Below are positions 58,310-64,000 of a stretch of DNA of 64,000 nucleotides, in pieces. The notes under the pieces are model-generated. The model did no database searches and was not told the DNA's origin. It was given only the letters and a program-made list of their open reading frames with translations. The stretch is from Ancylobacter crimeensis (lineage in GTDB: Bacteria; Pseudomonadota; Alphaproteobacteria; Rhizobiales; Xanthobacteraceae), in the NCBI RefSeq assembly GCF_023016805.1, contig NZ_JALKCH010000008.1, forward strand, positions 52,877 to 116,876, in the 5' to 3' direction. Both the position numbers and the translations under genes were made by a program. Position 1 is the stretch's first letter, and each line of letters begins with the position of its first letter.

Positions 58310-58629
58310 GAGCGTTTTCCTCGGAAGGCGTGGTCTTTGACGGCGCGGTTGGCGGGCAAGCCCGTTCGAGCACATATGACAACCGGCATAGGACGGGCCC
58401 TTGGCGCCGTCCAGCGCGTCTTTTCTGGTATCGTTACGTAAGCTGATCGCTTTTTTCGCCCCCATAGCCCGGGATGCCGTCATGTTGCTGTCATGGAGGC
58501 GGCGCGAAACCAAGCGTCGCGTCTTCCATTGGCGGGCTTTCGGCATTAGATGAGGGCGCGGCCGGCCTCCCGGCCCGCGCGGCGACATTTTCGCCGACCG
58601 CCGCCTGTCCACCGTTCGGAGCACGCCCC
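58310..58629. other. Divergent intergenic region between DUF3311 and accD, 320 bases
   Basis: There is no supported gene. It must hold two promoters. A perfect 8-base palindrome, TTACGTAA, lies at 58434-58441 beside AT-rich sequence, about 125 bases from the DUF3311 start, and may be a regulator site for the symporter pair. Confidence 0.4.
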
Positions 58630-59532
58630 TTGAACTGGATCTCCAACGTCGTCCGCCCGAAGATCAGCAGCTTCCTGAACCGCCGGGAAGTGCCGGAAAA
58701 CCTCTGGGTGAAGTGCCCCGAGACCGGGCAGATGGTGTTCCACAAGGACCTCGAGGCCAATCTCTACGTCATTCCCGGCTCCGGCTTCCACATGCGCATG
58801 GACCCCATGTCGCGGCTGCGCTCCATCTTCGACGGCGGCAAGTGGTTCGACGTGGCGTTGCCGGCGGTTGCCGCCGATCCGCTGAAGTTTCGCGACGAGA
58901 AGCGCTATGTCGACCGGCTGAAGGACGCGCGTGCCAAGACCGGCGCGCAGGATGCGCTGAAAGTCGGCTACGGCAAGCTGGACGGCCTTCCGGTCACCGT
59001 TGCGGTGCAGGATTTCGGCTTCATGGGCGGCTCGCTCGGCATGGCCGCCGGCGAGGCGATCGTGACCGGGCTGGAGACCGCGGTTTCGCGCGGCACGCCC
59101 TTCATCATCTTCGCCTCCTCGGGCGGCGCGCGCATGCAGGAGGGCATCCTCTCCCTGATGCAGATGCCCCGCACCACCTGCGCCATCCAGGAACTGCGCG
59201 AGGCGCGGCTGCCTTACATCGTGGTGCTCACCAATCCGACCACGGGCGGCGTCACCGCGTCCTACGCCATGCTGGGTGACGTGCAACTCGCCGAGCCGGG
59301 CGCGCTGATCGGCTTCGCCGGGCCGCGGGTGATCGAGCAGACCATCCGCGAGAAGCTGCCCGAGGGCTTCCAGAGGGCCGAATATCTGCGCGACCACGGC
59401 ATGGTCGACCTCGTCGTGCACCGCCACGAAATGCGCGACACCCTCGCGCGGCTGTGCCGGCTGATGATGCGGGCGCCGAAGCACACCGAAGCCCGGCTGC
59501 CCGCAGACGCGGCGGCGCCGGCCACGGTCTGA
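58630..59532 (+). CDS. accD: Acetyl-CoA carboxylase carboxyltransferase subunit beta
   Basis: The 300-residue crotonase-fold subunit moves carboxyl groups from biotin to acetyl-CoA. It has [40 protein letters not shown] and [16 protein letters not shown]. The start is TTG ([20 protein letters not shown]). The N-terminal zinc ribbon, usually four cysteines, retains only C29 in [10 protein letters not shown]; the second pair is replaced by VIPGSGFH. Loss of this zinc site appears to be a feature of the order. folC follows. Confidence 0.95.
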   Translation: MNWISNVVRPKISSFLNRREVPENLWVKCPETGQMVFHKDLEANLYVIPGSGFHMRMDPMSRLRSIFDGGKWFDVALPAVAADPLKFRDEKRYVDRLKDARAKTGAQDALKVGYGKLDGLPVTVAVQDFGFMGGSLGMAAGEAIVTGLETAVSRGTPFIIFASSGGARMQEGILSLMQMPRTTCAIQELREARLPYIVVLTNPTTGGVTASYAMLGDVQLAEPGALIGFAGPRVIEQTIREKLPEGFQRAEYLRDHGMVDLVVHRHEMRDTLARLCRLMMRAPKHTEARLPADAAAPATV

Positions 59533-59548
59533 GGCGACGGGGCACGTC

Positions 59549-60904
59549 ATGGTCGCGCATGGTGCGGGTGTTCCGGCGGGCGGCCCCGGCGATCCGTCGT
59601 CGCTTCCTTCCGACGCGATCCTCGACCGGCTGCTCGCCCTGCATCCCAAGCTGATCGATCTCTCGCTCGACCGAATGTGGCGTGTGCTGGAGCGGCTCGG
59701 CCACCCTGAGCGAGCCCTGCCGCCGGTGATCCATGTCGCGGGGACCAACGGCAAGGGTTCCACCGTCGCCTTCATGCGCGCGGTGCTGGAGGCGGCGGGC
59801 CTGAAAGTCCACGTCTACACCTCGCCTCATCTGGTCCGCTTCAACGAACGCATTCGTCTGGCCGGGACGCTGGTGGACGAGGCCCGGCTCGCAGCGGCAC
59901 TGGCGGCGGCGGAAGTCGCCAATGACGGGGCGCCGATCACCTTCTTCGAGATCACTACCGCCGCAGCGCTGCAGCTCTTTGCCGAGGAGCCGGCGGACGT
60001 CCTGCTGCTGGAGGTCGGGCTCGGTGGTCGCCTGGACGCGACCAATGTGGTCGAGCGGCCGCTTGCGAGCGTCATAACGCCCGTCTCGATCGACCATGTC
60101 GAGTTTCTCGGCGACACGCTGGGAGCCATTGCGGGCGAGAAGGCGGGCATCCTCAAGGCCGGTGCTCCCGCGATCATCGCACGCCAGCCGCGCGAGGCGC
60201 TGCGGGCGATCGAGCGCCGGGCGGCCCGCCTCGGCGTGCCGCTGCATATCGCCGGCGAGCAGTTCCATGCATATGAAGAAGGCGGCCGCCTCGTGGTGTC
60301 CGATGAGGACGGCCTCATCGACCTGCCGCGTCCCCGTCTCGTCGGCCCGCACCAGATCGAGAATGCCGGCCTCGCGGTCGCGACTCTGCGCGCGGCGGGG
60401 TTGAAGCTGCCGATCGAGGCCTATGAGGCCGGCATGCGCGCCGCCGATTGGCCGGCCCGGCTGCAGCGGCTGCCGGCCGGCCCCCTGGTCGCCCGCGCGC
60501 CGGCTGGGATCGAGGTGTGGCTCGACGGAGGGCACAATGCCGCCGGGGGGCAGGTGCTGGCCGCCGCGCTGGCCGATATCGAGGACCGGGCGCCGCGTCC
60601 GCTTGTGTTGATCGTTGGCATGCTCGCCGCCAAGGATGCGGGGACGTTCCTTGCGCCCTTCGCCGGTCTGGCGCGCGAGCTCATCGCGGTGCCGATGCCG
60701 GGCGACCACAAGGGGCAGCCGCCTGAAGCGGTGGCGGCCGCCGCGGCTGCCCACGGCATCGCCGCTTCGATCGCATCCGGCGTCGGCACGGCGCTGGAGG
60801 GATTGGCGAGCTTTCCCGCCCCCCCGCTGCCGCGCGTGCTGATCTGCGGCTCGCTCTATCTCGCCGGCACCGTACTGGGCGCCAACGGCACTTATCCCGA
60901 TTGA
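59549..60904 (+). CDS. folC: Bifunctional folylpolyglutamate synthase / dihydrofolate synthase
   Basis: The 451-residue ATP-dependent Mur-ligase-type enzyme adds glutamate to dihydropteroate or folates. P-loop VAGTNGKGSTVAFMRAVLEA, YTSPHLVRFNERIRL, LLEVGLGGRLDATNVV, ITPVSIDHVEFLGDTL and DGGHNAAGGQV are all present. The order accD-folC after trpFBA is the normal one in this group, though here a symporter pair is inserted between trpA and accD. Confidence 0.95.
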   Translation: MVAHGAGVPAGGPGDPSSLPSDAILDRLLALHPKLIDLSLDRMWRVLERLGHPERALPPVIHVAGTNGKGSTVAFMRAVLEAAGLKVHVYTSPHLVRFNERIRLAGTLVDEARLAAALAAAEVANDGAPITFFEITTAAALQLFAEEPADVLLLEVGLGGRLDATNVVERPLASVITPVSIDHVEFLGDTLGAIAGEKAGILKAGAPAIIARQPREALRAIERRAARLGVPLHIAGEQFHAYEEGGRLVVSDEDGLIDLPRPRLVGPHQIENAGLAVATLRAAGLKLPIEAYEAGMRAADWPARLQRLPAGPLVARAPAGIEVWLDGGHNAAGGQVLAAALADIEDRAPRPLVLIVGMLAAKDAGTFLAPFAGLARELIAVPMPGDHKGQPPEAVAAAAAAHGIAASIASGVGTALEGLASFPAPPLPRVLICGSLYLAGTVLGANGTYPD

Positions 60905-60909
60905 ACCTT

Positions 60910-60945
60910 CCGGCGCGGCCCGGCGGGCCAGACGGGCCGCGCCGG
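60910..60945. terminator. Strong hairpin between folC and infC
   Basis: A perfect 13-bp stem, CCGGCGCGGCCCG with CGGGCCGCGCCGG, closes a 10-base loop six bases after the folC stop. It has no T-run on either side but is positioned to separate the two converging transcripts. Confidence 0.6.
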
Positions 60946-61038
60946 CATTCATCCGAGAACGCAGAACGCACGAAAACGCCCGGCCGCGTCGCGACCGTGC
61001 GCAGGAACGGGTGGGCCGTGAGGAAGGTCTCGCCCGGC

Positions 61039-61575
61039 TCAGCGCGGGGCGAGGACCATGATCATCTGGCGGCCTTCGAGCTGAGGCTCTGATTCCACCT
61101 TGGCGATGGTGGCGAGCTCGTCGCGGACCTTGTTGAGCAGCTTGTAGCCGAGCTCCTGGTGCGCCATCTCGCGACCGCGGAAGCGAAGGGTGACCTTCAC
61201 CTTGTCGCCTTCCTCGAAGAAGCGATGGATGGCCTTCATCTTCACGTCGTAGTCATGCGTGTCGATGCCGGGACGCAGCTTGATTTCCTTGATCTCGACG
61301 ACGTGCTGCTTCTTGCGCGCCTCGTTGGCCTTCTTCTGGTTCTGGTACTTGAAGCGGCCGTAATCGAGGATCTTGCAGACCGGCGGCACGGAATTCGGCG
61401 CGATCTCGACGAGGTCGAGGCCAGCTTCCTGGGCCATGCCGAGCGCCTCGCGCGTCGGTACGATGCCCTTGTTCTGCCCGTCCTGGTCGATGAGCTGGAC
61501 TTCGCGGATGCGGATATCTTCGTTGACGCGCGGGCCTTCCTTTTCCGGCGCGACGGGTCTCATGGGGCGGCGAAT
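61039..61575 (-). CDS. infC: Translation initiation factor IF-3
   Basis: The 178-residue factor keeps ribosomal subunits apart and checks start-codon fidelity. [20 protein letters not shown] (N-domain), [20 protein letters not shown] (linker) and [20 protein letters not shown] (C-domain) are typical. The start is an ATT at 61575: AGGAG lies nine bases before it, whereas the first ATG (61563) is 21 bases from that site. ATT is the known self-regulating infC start in other bacteria, because IF-3 disfavours it. Confidence 0.93.
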   Translation of the reverse strand: MRRPMRPVAPEKEGPRVNEDIRIREVQLIDQDGQNKGIVPTREALGMAQEAGLDLVEIAPNSVPPVCKILDYGRFKYQNQKKANEARKKQHVVEIKEIKLRPGIDTHDYDVKMKAIHRFFEEGDKVKVTLRFRGREMAHQELGYKLLNKVRDELATIAKVESEPQLEGRQMIMVLAPR

Positions 61576-61880
61576 GGCGGTCTTCTCCTCTGCCGTTTAA
61601 AAAACGCCTCACCTGCCGGCGGTGTCATGGTGGCACCTGATCATCGGACAGGCGTGAGACGGTTGCAGAACATCGTGACAAACCCGCCGGAAGTCAACGG
61701 GATGACGCGTTTTGAGGCGGCCGCGATGCGCTGCAGCGCAGCAACTGGGCACGCAAGGCCCCTGCGTCAAGCCCCGCGCCGCGAAAAGCTGCGGTGATTG
61801 CCTATCCGTTGCCGGCGCGCATCATGAGGATTAAGCAGCCTCTCGCCCGTGCCGTCGCGGGCCGCCGACAGGAGCCGCCC
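61576..61880. other. Divergent intergenic region between infC and a hydrolase gene, 305 bases
   Basis: Two promoters are expected. On the infC side a short stem (4 bp, 61605-61621) is followed by T6 on the minus strand, a possible attenuator just upstream of the ribosome-binding site, but it is weak. Nothing else stands out. Reading the hydrolase from 61794 would use part of this region as coding, which I think is wrong. Confidence 0.4.
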
Positions 61881-62663
61881 GTGAACGACGCAGCAGACCG
61901 CCCGCAGACCCTTTCCGTCGGCGCCGATGCGCGCCCCATCGCGCTCCGCCTGACCGACGGGGCGGCGAACAAGCCCGGGGTGCTGTGGTGCGGCGGCTTC
62001 CTCTCCGACATGCGGGGCAGCAAGGCGGAGGCGCTTGCGCAGTGGGGCCGGGCAAACGGCCGCCGCATCGTGCGCTTCGACTACTCAGGCCACGGGGAGA
62101 GTGGCGGCAATTTCGAGCACGGCACCATCTCGCGCTGGGCCGAGGAGGCGCTCGCGGTGCTCGACACGGTCTGCATCGGCCCGCAGATCGTGGTCGGCTC
62201 CTCCATGGGCGGCTGGATCGCCCTGCTGCTCGCCCGTGCACTCGCCACCCGCGGCGGCGCTGGCGCCGGCAAATTGAAGGCGCTGGTGCTCATCGCTCCG
62301 GCGCCGGACTTCACCGAGGAACTGATGTGGAAGGCTATGCCCGAGGATGTGCGGGCCGTGCTGCTCCATGACGGCAAATGGGTTCGCCCTTCCGAATATG
62401 GGCCCGGCATGACCATCACCCGCGGGCTCATCGAGGACGGACGGCAAAATCTGGTGCTGGGCACGCCCTTCGCGGTCGGCTGCCCGGTGCGTATCCTGCA
62501 GGGAGTGGCCGATCCGGACGTGCCGTGGCAGCATGCGCTGCGTCTTGTGAGCTGCCTCGCGGAGGACGATGTGGTGCTCACGCTGATCAAGGACGGCGAT
62601 CACCGCCTGTCGCGGGCCGAGGATATCGAGCGGATCATCGCCGCGATCGAAGACGTGACCTGA
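61881..62663 (+). CDS. Alpha/beta hydrolase
   Basis: The 260-residue enzyme has the nucleophile Ser in VVGSSMGGWIALLLA, an oxyanion-forming LWCGGFLSDMRGSKAEALAQ region, and Asp/His candidates in GVADPDVPWQHALR and KDGDHRLSR. It resembles the ABHD10/palmitoyl-thioesterase-like group seen beside rsmD in alphaproteobacteria. The GTG at 61881 has AGGAG six bases upstream. Substrate unknown. Confidence 0.85.
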   Translation: MNDAADRPQTLSVGADARPIALRLTDGAANKPGVLWCGGFLSDMRGSKAEALAQWGRANGRRIVRFDYSGHGESGGNFEHGTISRWAEEALAVLDTVCIGPQIVVGSSMGGWIALLLARALATRGGAGAGKLKALVLIAPAPDFTEELMWKAMPEDVRAVLLHDGKWVRPSEYGPGMTITRGLIEDGRQNLVLGTPFAVGCPVRILQGVADPDVPWQHALRLVSCLAEDDVVLTLIKDGDHRLSRAEDIERIIAAIEDVT

Positions 62664-62689
62664 AGCCGCGCCGGATCTCGGAAAATGCT

Positions 62690-63247
62690 CTATTCCGGCA
62701 CGCGCAGGAAGATCAGTTCGGTGGTATCGTAGAGGCGGCGCTCCAGTTCGGTGAAACCCACCGGCGCGACGAAGCCCGGCTCGATTGCTTCCTCGACCAC
62801 GATGAGCGCCCCCGGCGCCAGCCAGCGGCCCTTGAGCGCGCCGGCGAGCGCCTGTTCGGCAAGCCCCTTGCCATAGGGTGGATCGCAGAAGACGAGATCG
62901 AAGGCGTCGCCCGCCATGGCGTCGCCCAGCTTTGTGGCGTCGCGCTGGAAAATGCGGGTGACGCCGCCGAGCCCAAGCGTCTCGACATTTGCGCGGATCA
63001 GGCCGCGCGGCTCGGCGGCCTCCTCGACGAAGATCGCGAACGCCGCGCCGCGCGACATCGCTTCCAGCCCCAGCGCGCCGGTGCCGGCGAACAGGTCGAG
63101 CACCTGCGCGCCATCGGCAGGATCACCATAGGCATGGGCGAGCACGTTGAACAGCGCCTCGCGCAGCCTGTCCGTCGTGGGACGGGTGGCGAGCGAGGAC
63201 GGTGTCTTCAGCGCGCGCCCGCGAAAGCGGCCGCCGACGATGCGCAT
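62690..63247 (-). CDS. rsmD: 16S rRNA (guanine(966)-N(2))-methyltransferase
   Basis: The 185-residue SAM-dependent enzyme methylates G966 in the 30S subunit. MRIVGGRFRGRALKTPS is the family start. RPTTDRLREALFNVL, VLDLFAGTGALGLEAMSRG (SAM loop) and the catalytic DLVFCDPPYGKG (DPPY) follow. It comes 15 bases after the stop of a probable pseudouridine synthase on the same strand, a common pairing. Confidence 0.96.
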   Translation of the reverse strand: MRIVGGRFRGRALKTPSSLATRPTTDRLREALFNVLAHAYGDPADGAQVLDLFAGTGALGLEAMSRGAAFAIFVEEAAEPRGLIRANVETLGLGGVTRIFQRDATKLGDAMAGDAFDLVFCDPPYGKGLAEQALAGALKGRWLAPGALIVVEEAIEPGFVAPVGFTELERRLYDTTELIFLRVPE

Positions 63248-63262
63248 GTCTCAGGCTCCGGC

Positions 63263-64000
63263 TCAGCCGCGCGGACGTGGGCCGCGTGGACCCTTGCCGC
63301 CGCCGAAGCCGCCGCCGCTTCCTTTGCCGCCGGGTCCGCCGCTACGAGCCCCGCCGCCATGACCCTTGCCACCAGGCCCCCTGCCGGGGCCTCGGCTGGC
63401 CTGCGGCTTTCCGCCGGCGCCGCCCTTGCCGCCGAAGCTCTTACCGCCCAATCCTTTGCCCGAGGGACGTCCGCCGGAAGCTTCGCCCCCCTCGGTGCCC
63501 TTGCCGCCGCGGCCGAAGCGATTCTGTTCGGACTTCACCCGCCCGCTGTAAGGCCGGTCGCTGCCGCCCTCGGAACGCGGAGTACGGGGCCGGAACGGGC
63601 GTTCGCCCCCCTCAGTCCCTTCGGGACGCGGGGTGCGGGGACGGAAGGACCGCTCGCCCTGCGGTTCGCCCTCGCGGCGCGGGCCGCGGGAACGGAACGG
63701 ACGCTCGCCGCCCTCGGCACCTTCGGGGCGCGGGGCGCGGGAACGGAAAGGCCGCTCGCCCTGCCCCTCACCCTCGCGGCGCGGGCCGCGGGAGCGGAAC
63801 GGACGCTCGCCGCCCTCGGCACCTTCGGGGCGCGGGGTGCGGGGCCGGAAGGACCGCTCGCCCTGCGGTTCGCCCTCGCGGCGCGGGCCGCGGGAGCGGA
63901 ACGGACGCTCGCCGCCCTCAGCCCCTTCGGGACGTGGGGTGCGGGAACGGAAAGGCCGCTCGCCTTGTCCCTCACCCTCGCGGCGCGGGCCGCGGGAGCG
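63263..64000 (-). CDS. Repeat-rich C-terminal tail of a probable 23S rRNA pseudouridine synthase, 5' truncated
   Basis: One frame is open from the right edge to 63263, giving 245 residues and no conserved enzyme core. It begins with 17-residue Arg/Gly/Glu repeats of the type ERPFRSRGPRREGEGQG and passes through RPYSGRVKSEQNRFGRG. It ends in a Gly/Lys-rich run (GGKGPRGPRPRG). RluB-type synthases in this order carry such long basic disordered tails and lie directly upstream of rsmD, so that identity is likely but the catalytic domain is outside the window. Confidence 0.65.
   Translation of the reverse strand, partial: RSRGPRREGEGQGERPFRSRTPRPEGAEGGERPFRSRGPRREGEPQGERSFRPRTPRPEGAEGGERPFRSRGPRREGEGQGERPFRSRAPRPEGAEGGERPFRSRGPRREGEPQGERSFRPRTPRPEGTEGGERPFRPRTPRSEGGSDRPYSGRVKSEQNRFGRGGKGTEGGEASGGRPSGKGLGGKSFGGKGGAGGKPQASRGPGRGPGGKGHGGGARSGGPGGKGSGGGFGGGKGPRGPRPRG
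63557..64000 (-). repeat. 51-bp coding minisatellite with 102- and 204-bp higher-order periods
   Basis: Eight full or near-full 17-residue units and one partial unit are arranged head to tail. Odd units end GEGQG or GEPQG and even units end GAEGG or GTEGG, giving a 102-bp period. GEGQG and GEPQG alternate, giving a 204-bp period. Unit boundaries fall near 63961, 63910, 63859, 63808, 63757, 63706, 63655 and 63604. The array continues beyond the window. Confidence 0.9.

Noticed and set aside
63535..63975. Second open frame inside the repeat region (146 residues, Ala/Arg/Pro-rich)
   Set aside because: Repeats of 51 bp keep all frames open. The frame that continues to 63263 and runs off the window has the Arg/Gly/Glu composition of known tails and is the better choice.
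63557..64000. Repeat array considered as CRISPR
   Set aside because: Units are contiguous, 51 bp, coding and without unique spacers.

Overview
The window reads as chromosomal DNA of a high-GC alphaproteobacterium of the order Hyphomicrobiales (Rhizobiales). The evidence is the gene content and order: aroA-cmk, sppA-ihfB-lapA, trpFBA-accD-folC, the ornithine decarboxylase / GNAT / homospermidine synthase polyamine block, a FYDLN acid-tail protein, cobF, and an AccD that has lost its zinc ribbon. A complete methylamine dehydrogenase operon points to a facultative methylotroph. A Xanthobacteraceae-type host (Ancylobacter/Starkeya-like) is my guess, not something the sequence proves.

Layout. 1-3.7 kb: end of a DUF4105 protein, then a LysR regulator divergent from a Rieske oxygenase of the glycine-betaine/stachydrine/carnitine type, then a small exported protein. 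3.9-12.7 kb: tRNA-Ala(GGC), a FYDLN protein, aroA, cmk, a carboxymuconolactone decarboxylase-like protein, cobF, an MHYT-GGDEF-EAL protein and rpsA. 12.8-20.6 kb: a YqhA-type membrane protein, an acetyltransferase, hemH, a GST, the polyamine block and a small membrane protein. 20.8-25.1 kb: a gamma-glutamyltransferase followed by phnM, a DUF1045 2H-phosphoesterase and a broken hexapeptide transferase, a phosphonate remnant without C-P lyase core genes. 25.3-27.1 kb: sppA, ihfB, lapA.

27.8-36.2 kb: mauFBEDACJGLMN. This encodes methylamine dehydrogenase (MauB/MauA), its electron acceptor amicyanin (MauC), the TTQ-forming enzyme MauG, disulfide and maturation factors (MauF, E, D) and accessory or ferredoxin-type proteins (MauJ, L, M, N). 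No mauR is present. A 16-bp perfect hairpin separates mauA from mauC.

36.2-47.8 kb: a divergent GntR regulator and a ten-gene operon. The operon encodes a LamB/YcsF (PxpA-like) protein, a three-part sugar-type ABC importer, a semialdehyde dehydrogenase, a class III aminotransferase, KipI/KipA-like (AHS1/AHS2) proteins, a biotin carrier and a biotin carboxylase. Together they look like a complete route for importing a lactam or cyclic amide, opening it in an ATP- and biotin-dependent way, and oxidising the resulting omega-amino acid. Its position next to methylamine dehydrogenase suggests, as a hypothesis, an N-methylated lactam whose two halves are handled by the two operons. This is the strongest candidate here for an undescribed system.

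47.9-53.6 kb: a MarC protein, sulfate transport genes cysP-cysT-cysW without cysA, and a DMT exporter divergent from a LysR regulator. 53.7-61.6 kb: trpF, trpB, trpA, a sodium:solute symporter with its DUF3311 partner, accD, folC, and infC with an ATT start codon. 61.9-64 kb: an alpha/beta hydrolase, rsmD, and the repeat-rich tail of a probable pseudouridine synthase that runs off the right edge.
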